Source of the DNA: JBAZLV01 sp964586075
GTDB lineage: Bacteria; Nitrospirota; UBA9217
NCBI GenBank assembly: GCA_964586075.1
Contig: CAZPGZ010000005.1
Location: forward strand, 83,197 to 147,196
Reading direction: 5' to 3'
Length of the DNA: 64,000 bases
Below the pieces are notes generated by a model. It was not told the DNA's origin. It saw only the letters and a program-made list of their open reading frames with translations, and did not search any database. The position numbers and the translations under genes were made by a program. Below are positions 16,439-23,137 of the stretch, one piece after another. Numbering within the stretch: the first letter of the stretch is position 1; the number at the start of each line of letters is the position of its first letter.

Positions 16439-16882
16439 ATGGAAAAAATCGGAATTATTATCTGTGGCCGGTATCAATCGTGCGGAGGAGGCAAATGCTT
16501 CCGTGCCTTGCGTGAACGCGTAGGGGCATTCTCCGCATATCCATCTTCAGTGCCGGTGGATATCATAGGATATGCCCAGTGCGGAGGTTGCCCTGGAGGT
16601 AATGTGGAAAATGTCCCAGCGGAAATGAAAAAAAACGGCGCAACCGTTATTCACCTCGCTACCGGGATGATTGTTGGATATCCACCATGTCCACGTATTC
16701 GGCAATTCAAAACATTCATTGAAACTGCATATGAAATACCGGTTATTGTGGGGACGCATCCCATTCCGCACAAATACTTTGATGCTCATTCCAAACTGCC
16801 GTTCTGGAGCCAGGCCGGTATGGAGAAAATTGCCGGTTCATTGATGCATGAAGACCGGCGTATAATGGAATCATATAATTAA
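16439..16882 (+). CDS. CGGC-domain metal-binding protein 1
   Basis: A 147-residue protein of the CGGC family: GIIICGRYQSCGGGKCFRALRER near the start, GYAQCGGCPGGN in the middle and YPPCPRI later. Five or more Cys in these motifs probably bind a metal or Fe-S cluster. The family is common in anaerobes and is of unknown function. A related, shorter protein is encoded at 17093. It ends well before that gene and may be transcribed with the Psd gene upstream. Confidence 0.8.
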   Translation: MEKIGIIICGRYQSCGGGKCFRALRERVGAFSAYPSSVPVDIIGYAQCGGCPGGNVENVPAEMKKNGATVIHLATGMIVGYPPCPRIRQFKTFIETAYEIPVIVGTHPIPHKYFDAHSKLPFWSQAGMEKIAGSLMHEDRRIMESYN

Positions 16883-17048
16883 TATGCTTCTCCTTCAGCA
16901 ATTATTGCAAAATGGAACGCAGTAAGGAGCGCGTAATATTCTCCGTCATGCACGGCGGAGCCGGGATGTAGGACAGAGAAATAATGCAACTCCCGGATTT
17001 AAAGTTTTTGACAACAAAGAAATATGCTGTTCATCAACGGTTTGAAAT

Positions 17049-17075
17049 ATGCCAAATTTGGCATCGCGATATAAT
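17049..17075 (+). promoter_or_regulatory. 16-bp palindrome and -10 box before CGGC protein 2
   Basis: ATGCCAAATTTGGCAT (17049-17064) is a perfect palindrome immediately followed by a consensus TATAAT (17070-17075). A bound regulator would cover the promoter spacer and -35 region, so repression or MerR-like control is plausible. No second copy was seen in the window. Confidence 0.5.
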
Positions 17076-17092
17076 AAAAGGAGGAAGTTTAG

Positions 17093-17425
17093 ATGAAAAA
17101 AGTTGGTGTAATTCGCTGTCAACAAACGGAAGATATATGCCCTGGCGGCACTGATTTTAAGATTGCAAAACAGGGCGAATTTGCTTTTGAAAAAACAGGT
17201 CCGGTTGAAATTATCGGTTTTCTTTCCTGTGGAGGATGCCCGGGGAAGCGTGCAGTACAGAGAGCCAAACTGATGGTTGAGCGTGGAGCTGAAGCGATTG
17301 TTTTCACTTCTTGTATTTCCAAGGGAGCCCCGATAAGTTTTCCTTGTCCTCATTACGTAAGTATGAGAGACGCTATTATCAAAAAAGTCGGTCAGGAAAT
17401 CCAAATTATAGAATATACGCATTAA
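17093..17425 (+). CDS. CGGC-domain metal-binding protein 2
   Basis: A 110-residue CGGC family protein: KKVGVIRCQQTEDICPGGTDF, IEIIGFLSCGGCPGKRA (written as EIIGFLSCGGCPGK) and CPHYVSM. It has the complete short form of the domain and is preceded by a strong AAAGGAGG site and its own promoter with a palindrome. The next protein, with a 4Fe-4S motif, starts 83 bases later and may share the transcript. Confidence 0.82.
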   Translation: MKKVGVIRCQQTEDICPGGTDFKIAKQGEFAFEKTGPVEIIGFLSCGGCPGKRAVQRAKLMVERGAEAIVFTSCISKGAPISFPCPHYVSMRDAIIKKVGQEIQIIEYTH

Positions 17426-17508
17426 TTGCAGACCTTCTTAATATTGTCTTGCTCGGTCGTGTCCAATCAGTGCTCATATTTTACTATTATGAAGTGCGAG
17501 AAGATACT

Positions 17509-18030
17509 ATGTTGCTCAGCGGATACCGAAAAGAAATATCTCAGTCAGCAACTGACACCCCGTCTCATGAGATGCATTGTATTGCGTATTTAAATGAAGA
17601 TATTTGCGAGGTCCTTCCCTACCTCAATGCTGTCTTGGATGGTAATGTTTTTATAAGAGTGCCTCCCTCGGTTACCTTTAAACTTCAGAGGGGATGCATC
17701 ACCGTTTATGCGCGAAAGATTGTACTTGACGCCTTCAATGATGAAGCGGTAGTAGATTCCTTCCTTATTTGGATAAAACAGGTAATCAATGAAACATGGG
17801 AGAAGAGAGAAACGCTTATACCGAAATATTATGGCAACGCGAAACCGCATGTTATTGAAATATATGAATTGCTGCCGAAAACCGATTGTTGCAAATGCGG
17901 CCTGGAGACATGTATGCGCTTTGCCTCGCTTGCGGCACGGGGAGCCAAGGACTTCATGGATTGTCCCGAATTGACCCTGGAAGAAGCAATTAAGCTGAAG
18001 GATTATCTTTGTCGGTTTTATTTCGATTAA
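17509..18030 (+). CDS. 4Fe-4S domain protein
   Basis: A 173-residue protein. The C-terminal third holds IYELLPKTDCCKCGLETCMRFA followed by a fourth Cys in KDFMDCPEL, the FeS (PF04060) signature also found in corrinoid Fe-S proteins and RnfB. The N-terminal 110 residues (LNAVLDGNVFIRVPPSVTFKLQRGCITVYARKI) resemble a small regulatory domain seen in other single FeS-domain proteins of anaerobes. The open frame extends upstream to 17311, but that part overlaps the CGGC gene and looks non-coding, so ATG 17509 is chosen. The role is unknown. Confidence 0.7.
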   Translation: MLLSGYRKEISQSATDTPSHEMHCIAYLNEDICEVLPYLNAVLDGNVFIRVPPSVTFKLQRGCITVYARKIVLDAFNDEAVVDSFLIWIKQVINETWEKRETLIPKYYGNAKPHVIEIYELLPKTDCCKCGLETCMRFASLAARGAKDFMDCPELTLEEAIKLKDYLCRFYFD

Positions 18031-18033
18031 ACA

Positions 18034-18123
18034 ATGCTTGACGTAAATCACTAGGTGGTGATCATCGTCGTCTTCGTGGCTTACAGTTTAATTATCTTAG
18101 GAGTTTCTGCTTACACCGTATTT
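18034..18123 (+). pseudogene. Decayed C-terminal remnant of a YeeE/YedE transporter
   Basis: Translation gives MLDVNH, a TAG at 18052-18054, then VVIIVVFVAYSLIIL. This aligns with MLGVNHW-VVVVIFVIGALLL at bases 48-113 of the window: the Trp codon TGG of the intact gene is TAG here. DNA identity is also visible (GTCAATCACTGGGTGGTG versus GTAAATCACTAGGTGGTG). Only the last membrane span is left. It suggests that a YeeE gene once stood before the DUF134 gene, as in the arrangement at the left edge. Confidence 0.6.
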
Positions 18124-18159
18124 TATAAAAAACCTACATATATTTTCGTTAAAAAAATA

Positions 18160-18188
18160 TTGACAACGCGACACGCTTGGGGTATCAT
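18160..18188 (+). promoter_or_regulatory. Sigma-70 promoter of the DUF134 operon
   Basis: TTGACA (18160-18165), 17-base spacer, TATCAT (18183-18188). Followed two bases later by the TGTGCATATGCACA palindrome. Architecture is identical to the promoter at 8321. Confidence 0.72.
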
Positions 18189-18190
18189 TC

Positions 18191-18204
18191 TGTGCATATG
18201 CACA
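18191..18204. promoter_or_regulatory. 14-bp palindrome TGTGCATATGCACA
   Basis: Second copy of the operator found at 8346-8365, here just downstream of the -10 box and 20 bases before the DUF134 start. Autoregulation by DUF134 is the simplest reading. Confidence 0.7.
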
Positions 18205-18223
18205 AAATGATGAAGGTGGTGTA

Positions 18224-18499
18224 ATGTCTCCTCGATGCAAAAAACCGAGATTCTGCGGATGTCAATTCCGCGGCAAAGCGTTCAAACCTACCGGCATCCC
18301 GATGAGCGAGGTTATGCGGATTACCCTCTCCCGGGATGAACTCGAGTCCTTGAAGCTTTGCGATCTCGATGGACTGACCCAGGAAGAGGCCGGTGTCCGC
18401 ATGGGCGTATCAAGAGGGACCGTCCAAAGAATCCTTGCCGCGGCGAGAAAAAAAGTTGCCATGGCCCTGACGCAGGGCGGGGCTATTGTGTTTGAGTAA
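18224..18499 (+). CDS. DUF134 helix-turn-helix regulator
   Basis: A 91-residue DNA-binding protein of the DUF134 family: MSPRCKKPRFCGCQFRGKAFKPTGIPM, with Cys residues that may sense metal or redox state, then a sigma-region-4-like helix-turn-helix (RDELESLKLCDLDGLTQEEAGVRMGVSRGTVQRILAAARKKVA). DUF134 genes are regularly paired with MTH1175-like genes, as here (the next gene starts 29 bases later). It is the best candidate to bind the palindrome at its own promoter and at 8346. Confidence 0.85.
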   Translation: MSPRCKKPRFCGCQFRGKAFKPTGIPMSEVMRITLSRDELESLKLCDLDGLTQEEAGVRMGVSRGTVQRILAAARKKVAMALTQGGAIVFE

Positions 18500-18528
18500 T
18501 AATATTTCATTAAAAAAGGAGATTTAGC

Positions 18529-18909
18529 ATGAAGATTTGTTTTCCGGTACAGAAAGAAGAGGGAATGGACAGCACGGTGTACAATCACTTTGGCTCAGCG
18601 CCGGTGTTTCTGGTTGTCGACACCGACGCGAACACGGTCGATGTAATCAACAACCGCGACCAGCACCATGCGCACGGCATGTGCAGCCCGATGAAGGCGC
18701 TCGACAACCGGCAGGTGGATGCGATTGTTGTGGGTGGTATCGGTGCAGGCGCGCTGAACGGCTTGAATAGAATGGGGTTGAAAGTATACCGCTCGCAAGC
18801 CGAGACGGTGCGGCAGAATATTGAGATGTTCCGGAATGGGACCCTTGCCGAGTTGACGCTTTCCCAGTGCTGCGGCGGACACAGCCATGGCGGAGGGTGC
18901 GCGCATTAA
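18529..18909 (+). CDS. MTH1175/NifX-fold protein with His/Cys tail (Orp-like 5)
   Basis: A 126-residue protein close to the one at 8462: MKICFPVQKEEGMDSTVYNHFGSAPVFLVVDTDANTVDVINN, AIVVGGIGAGALNGLNRMGLKVY. It differs by a metal-binding tail SQCCGGHSHGGGCAH. Codon choice is more GC-rich than in its paralog, which hints at separate histories. It shares a transcript with DUF134 upstream and the metallo-beta-lactamase-fold gene downstream. Confidence 0.86.
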   Translation: MKICFPVQKEEGMDSTVYNHFGSAPVFLVVDTDANTVDVINNRDQHHAHGMCSPMKALDNRQVDAIVVGGIGAGALNGLNRMGLKVYRSQAETVRQNIEMFRNGTLAELTLSQCCGGHSHGGGCAH

Positions 18910-18924
18910 TTGCGGCATGATAAA

Positions 18925-19761
18925 ATGGACGCTACTGCAACGATTACCGTACTGGTGGATGATAAGGCCGGTGATGGCCTGATAACGGAACACGGATTTT
19001 CTCTTTGGATCGAGATAGGGGGCAATCGCATCCTTTTCGATACCGGCCATGAAAAAGCCCTGGTTCATAACGCGGAAAAACTCGGCATCCGGCTTGAAGA
19101 TGCCGATGCGGTTATATTGAGCCACGGCCATTACGACCATTCCGGTGGAATTCCCCATATCCTCAGAAAAAATGCAAAAGCGCATGTTTATGTTCATCCA
19201 GGCGCAGGTATATTACGTTACAGTATTCCATCACCAGACAAGGCCAAAGCAGTCCACATGCCGCAGGAAGCGCAAGCCGCCCTGGCGGGAGTGCCATCAG
19301 ACCGGCTGCACGTAACGACGCAGCCGGTGCTTGTCGCGCCGGGCATCGGCCTGACCGGCCCTATTCCGAGAAAAACAGATTTTGAAGACACCGGCGGGCC
19401 GTTTTTCCTGGACCCAGAAGCCCGGACTCGCGACCTTATCGATGACGACCAGGCCCTGTGGATGAAGACCCCCCAAGGGCTCGTCATTATTTCCGGCTGC
19501 AGCCACTCCGGCATTATTAATACCATTGCCGCTGTCCGTAATGCGTCGGGTGAAACGATTATTGCAGCTATTATCGGCGGTTTGCATCTCAGAAGTTCTT
19601 CAGCGAAGCGTTTGGCGAAAACCAACGCAGTACTGAGAACATTGAATATGAATCTAGTCGTGCCCTGCCACTGCACCGGAGACGCGGCCGTGGAATCGCT
19701 GCGCGCTTCACTCGGGGAACTGGTGAAGCCTGGTCATGCCGGTTTCAGAATCAGCGTGTAA
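18925..19761 (+). CDS. Metallo-beta-lactamase-fold hydrolase
   Basis: A 278-residue cytoplasmic protein of the MBL subfamily that includes the methanogen ribofuranosyl-aminobenzene phosphate-type enzymes. Motifs: LFDTGHEKAL, the metal site LSHGHYDHSGG, VISGCSHSGIINT and IIGGLHLRS, with a later VVPCHCTG. Two metal ions are expected. Such MBL proteins are often coupled to MTH1175-like proteins; the substrate is unknown. ATG 18925 is chosen over a TTG at 18910. Confidence 0.82.
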   Translation: MDATATITVLVDDKAGDGLITEHGFSLWIEIGGNRILFDTGHEKALVHNAEKLGIRLEDADAVILSHGHYDHSGGIPHILRKNAKAHVYVHPGAGILRYSIPSPDKAKAVHMPQEAQAALAGVPSDRLHVTTQPVLVAPGIGLTGPIPRKTDFEDTGGPFFLDPEARTRDLIDDDQALWMKTPQGLVIISGCSHSGIINTIAAVRNASGETIIAAIIGGLHLRSSSAKRLAKTNAVLRTLNMNLVVPCHCTGDAAVESLRASLGELVKPGHAGFRISV

Positions 19762-20155
19762 CACTTCGCAATCCTGCATTGTTTTTAATCAGATGATTAA
19801 AATATATCCGGGTTTCACATCTAAATCTATGACTCATTACTGCCTAACCATCACTTTCTTTAAAATTCATTATTATAAGAACGTGTCTGCTTAATTAGCG
19901 GGATTCTGAGGATGCCAAGGAAACTTTTATTTAAACGTTTTTCGTCGGTAAAAACATAATATCGTGAATCTCATATGACAATAAACAATATCGGCTTGCG
20001 TGCCAGACTATGTTAAGCATAGAATTTGTATGAATTGAACAATTGATAGTAATTTTGAATAAACCAATTATTAATTCTCGTGTCTTAAGATACACTAACA
20101 TCAAGAATAAGAAAAAGCGCTTATAACTTAGCAACCTGCAAACATTAGAGGTATC
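19762..20155. other. Intergenic region with one repeat copy
   Basis: A 394-base AT-rich gap. It contains the repeat copy at 19775-19808 and otherwise no frame or hairpin that I recognise. Confidence 0.5.
19775..19808. repeat. 34-bp repeat with inverted-repeat core, copy 1
   Basis: This 34-base segment is identical to 29128-29161 except for one base. Its centre TTTTAATCAGATGATTAAAA (19783-19802) is a 9+2+9 perfect inverted repeat. It follows the metallo-beta-lactamase-fold gene. It has no GC-rich stem, so it is unlike a terminator; a regulator site or small mobile remnant is possible. Confidence 0.65.
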
Positions 20156-20419
20156 ATGCATAAAAAACCGGCAATCATTTTCGTAACTCTACTGCTCATG
20201 ATTGCACTCACTCCTGCGATCTTTCTACCGACTGATCCGATATCTCGAAAGATTGGTACAGGTAGTGATGCCGATATCCAGTTTTTCACTCCCGTCTATT
20301 TCTCCGATATTTTCGACGCTTTACCATCTTGGATACGGGCAGCTGTTACCTATGAAGTCCTAAACAAGTTACCTCAGAAACTTCCCTCAACCATAAAAAA
20401 TCGTGCTCCTCCCGCATAG
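20156..20419 (+). CDS. Small exported hypothetical protein
   Basis: An 87-residue protein with an N-terminal signal or anchor (MHKKPAIIFVTLLLMIALTPAIFL) followed by a polar region (FFTPVYFSDIFDALPSWIRAAVTYEVLNKLPQ). No family is recognised and no clear ribosome site is seen beyond AGAGG. Composition is protein-like; support is modest. Confidence 0.4.
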   Translation: MHKKPAIIFVTLLLMIALTPAIFLPTDPISRKIGTGSDADIQFFTPVYFSDIFDALPSWIRAAVTYEVLNKLPQKLPSTIKNRAPPA

Positions 20420-20625
20420 TACCCCTCAAATGTATTTAAACAATTTATAACTGCGTATTTGAATGCTAAGAAATTCGTCTGTTCTGTGATTGCTACAAAC
20501 ATAAGAAATCAGAACTGAGATGCTACTAAAGAACTAACGTCTTAATCTGTATTAGAGGAAAGTTGCTATACTCATTGTTAGTGAAAAAGAAAATTCGTAA
20601 ATAATAATCAAAGGAGGACCATTAG

Positions 20626-21171
20626 ATGAAACAGAAACATATAATGTGTTTAGTGATTGCATTAATGGTCGGTCTTGTAAGCCTATGGGGTTGTCCCAAG
20701 AAAACAGAGGTAACAACATCAGAAGGCCAGAAAGAAATGTCGGCATCATCCGAAGCACAGAAAGCGACAGGATCACAAAATGAACTAACAGCTTCAACGA
20801 AAGAAGTGAAACCACAGGAACGCGTGGCGATGTCGGCAGAAGGTATTAAAGCCATCTATTTTGATTTTGATAAATCTTTTGTTCGAAAAGACGCTGAGCC
20901 AGTGCTGCAAGCGAACGCAGAATGGCTAAAGGCAAACCCTACTGTGAGAATTAGAATTGAAGGCAATTGTGACGAGCGAGGTACGATAGAATACAATCAG
21001 GCTTTAGGGCAAAGACGCGCAAGCAGTGCAAAAAAATATTTAATGGATATGGGGATATCTGCCAGCCGGATCTCGGTGGTCAGTTATGGCAAGGAAAAAC
21101 CCAGCTGCACCGAAAGCAATGAAGTGTGTTGGCAGAAAAACAGGAGAGATGATTTTGTAGTGATCAAATGA
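20626..21171 (+). CDS. pal: Peptidoglycan-associated lipoprotein, OmpA domain
   Basis: A 181-residue outer-membrane lipoprotein. The lipobox is LWGC at residues 20-23; a low-complexity Ser/Thr/Glu linker follows; residues 70-180 are an OmpA-like peptidoglycan-binding domain (IKAIYFDFDKSFVRKDAEPVLQANAEWLKANP, RIEGNCDERGTIEYNQALGQRRASSAKKYL). This is Pal of the Tol-Pal envelope system, though tol genes are not adjacent. AAAGGAGG precedes the ATG. Confidence 0.9.
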   Translation: MKQKHIMCLVIALMVGLVSLWGCPKKTEVTTSEGQKEMSASSEAQKATGSQNELTASTKEVKPQERVAMSAEGIKAIYFDFDKSFVRKDAEPVLQANAEWLKANPTVRIRIEGNCDERGTIEYNQALGQRRASSAKKYLMDMGISASRISVVSYGKEKPSCTESNEVCWQKNRRDDFVVIK

Positions 21172-21183
21172 GAACTTGAAAAC

Positions 21184-21222
21184 GGTTGGGTAGATGGCAG
21201 CGGCGCTGTTTTCTATCCAACC
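21184..21222 (+). terminator. Long hairpin after pal
   Basis: An 11-bp stem (GGTTGGGTAGA, 21184-21194, with TCTATCCAACC, 21212-21222, one G-T pair) encloses a second stem CAGC-GGC-GCTG (21198-21208). It lies 13 bases after the pal stop. The following T-run is weak, so it may stabilise the 3' end rather than terminate. The remaining 280 bases to htrA show nothing clear. Confidence 0.55.
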
Positions 21223-21503
21223 ATTGTATCCAAATATAACGCGATAAAAATGTATTCTCACAGGCAAATGGTTTGATGTTTTGCCAAAAAATTGTATCGA
21301 GAGATACAGATGATATGACTTTGCTCTTAATTATTCCTCCTTGAATTTGGTTGCGCGGTATATAACAAGTCACCTGGCATTTCTTTTCTATGAGAAGTTG
21401 ATCTTAATAGAAACAGGTGCCAGAAGCAGATAGAACTTTATCATAGTTTTAGAATCTGTGGTGGTAACAGACAAAGCCTTGTTAATTCAGAAGGAGGTTG
21501 CTC

Positions 21504-22967
21504 ATGAAAAAAAATAACACACATGCTGTACGATTGAAGAAATTATCAGTACAATTTTCCCTTATTTTGCTGACAATCGGATTTGTTGCATTAAACAATA
21601 CCTCTGCCAAAGAAAAAGCAATCTCACCTGAATCCGTAATGACGTTATCCAAACTAAGTGTTGCGCTTGCCGAGGTTGCTAATGTAGCGCGACCGGCTGT
21701 TGTGAACATTTCCACAACTTCCACGGTCATGGTGCAGGAAAACCCCTTAGGTGACATGTTCAACGATCCATTCTTCAGGCATTTCTTCGGCGACCAATTA
21801 GGGCAGCCTGGGCAAAAAAAGAAATATAAGGCAGCAGCACTTGGATCCGGCGTAATCGTGACTGAGAATGGCTATATCCTGACAAATAACCACGTTATCA
21901 AAGGGGCGGACGAGATCAAGGTTATTCTTTTCGACAAGCGAGAATTTAAGGGCAAGGTAATAGGCACGGATCCCCGGACAGACCTCGCAGTGATCAAGAT
22001 TAACGCAAAAGGCCTTCCGACACTGAATATCGGAATGTCAGATAAGCTCAAGACGGGAGATGTTGTGCTTGCCATAGGCAATCCGTTTGGTTTGAATCAA
22101 ACAATCACCATGGGGATTGTAAGCGCTGTAGGCCGTTCAAATATTGGACTCGCAGATTTTGAAGACTTTATCCAGACTGATGCAGCCATTAACCCAGGCA
22201 ACTCGGGCGGTGCGCTGGTGAATACTCGCGGTGAACTCATCGGGATCAACACGGCAATCTTTTCAACAAGTGGCGGATATATGGGGATTGGATTTGCCAT
22301 TCCATCGGATATGGCGAAATCGGTAATGGACAGCATTATCCAGCACGGAAAGGTAATTCGCGGGTATATGGGTGTTAGTGTCCAGAATCTTACCCCGGAG
22401 ATTGCCAAGTCTCTCGGGATAAAGGAAGCCACAGGTGCGCTCATTTCCGGTGTAGAGACAGGCAGCCCCGCGGAGAGGGCCGGGTTGAAACGTGGAGATG
22501 TTGTCATTTCGTTTGCTGGAAAACCTGTAATCGATGCAACAAGTCTAAGAAACTTGACTACGTCCACAGTGCCCGGCACAGCAGTGGATGTTAAGATCAT
22601 CCGCAACAGCAAAGAGGAGTTGCTTTCAGTAACTCTAGAAGAATTTAAGGAAAAAACGGTTGTTAAGAAGGCAGAGTATCATAATGCCTTAAAAGGCGTA
22701 ACGGTCGAGAATATCACAGTGAATATTCGGGACAGCCTTGGACTGCCTGAGAACCTCCGTGGTGTTGTTATTCGTGATGTAAGTGCGGATAGCCCTGCCC
22801 AAGGGTTACTCCAGCCAAATGATGTTATCCAAGAAGTTAACAAAAAACCAACGCCTAATGTTCATGAGTTTGATCAGATAGCTTCAAAAATTGGGAAGGG
22901 AAGCACAGTCCTTTTACTGGTGTACAGAAATGGAGGATCAATATATCTAACAATGGAACAAAGATGA
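21504..22967 (+). CDS. degP: Periplasmic serine protease, DegP/HtrA family
   Basis: A 487-residue protease/chaperone. The N-terminal hydrophobic segment (residues 16-35) is a signal or anchor. The trypsin-like triad is His in YILTNNHVIKG, Asp in DPRTDLAVIKI and Ser in NPGNSGGALVN. Two PDZ domains follow (about 280-370 and 390-485: GYMGVSVQNL, GVVIRDVSADSPAQGLLQPND). It degrades misfolded envelope proteins. The start follows AAGGAGG; a TTG two codons upstream is less likely. It sits between pal and a periplasmic peptidase, an envelope-maintenance group. Confidence 0.93.
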   Translation: MKKNNTHAVRLKKLSVQFSLILLTIGFVALNNTSAKEKAISPESVMTLSKLSVALAEVANVARPAVVNISTTSTVMVQENPLGDMFNDPFFRHFFGDQLGQPGQKKKYKAAALGSGVIVTENGYILTNNHVIKGADEIKVILFDKREFKGKVIGTDPRTDLAVIKINAKGLPTLNIGMSDKLKTGDVVLAIGNPFGLNQTITMGIVSAVGRSNIGLADFEDFIQTDAAINPGNSGGALVNTRGELIGINTAIFSTSGGYMGIGFAIPSDMAKSVMDSIIQHGKVIRGYMGVSVQNLTPEIAKSLGIKEATGALISGVETGSPAERAGLKRGDVVISFAGKPVIDATSLRNLTTSTVPGTAVDVKIIRNSKEELLSVTLEEFKEKTVVKKAEYHNALKGVTVENITVNIRDSLGLPENLRGVVIRDVSADSPAQGLLQPNDVIQEVNKKPTPNVHEFDQIASKIGKGSTVLLLVYRNGGSIYLTMEQR

Positions 22968-23137
22968 CTTCATTGTATTGAGGTCCTTTGATTTGGATAT
23001 CAGCCAGTAGTTGTATGAACCTGGATTTCGAGACACGCAGTGATGTGCGGGCCTAAAGTGGGGTTTTGGCTGTTTGTCTAAGGTTCGTTGTCGATTAATT
23101 TATGCCTCCAGAGCTGAAGAAGGAAGAGTGAAGTGTT

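Noticed and set aside
17311..17508. N-terminal extension of the 4Fe-4S protein
   Set aside because: It overlaps the CGGC gene in another frame and has non-coding-like composition.
19783..19802. Inverted repeat as a transcription terminator
   Set aside because: The stem is almost purely A/T and lacks a GC-rich core; the same segment also occurs far from gene ends.
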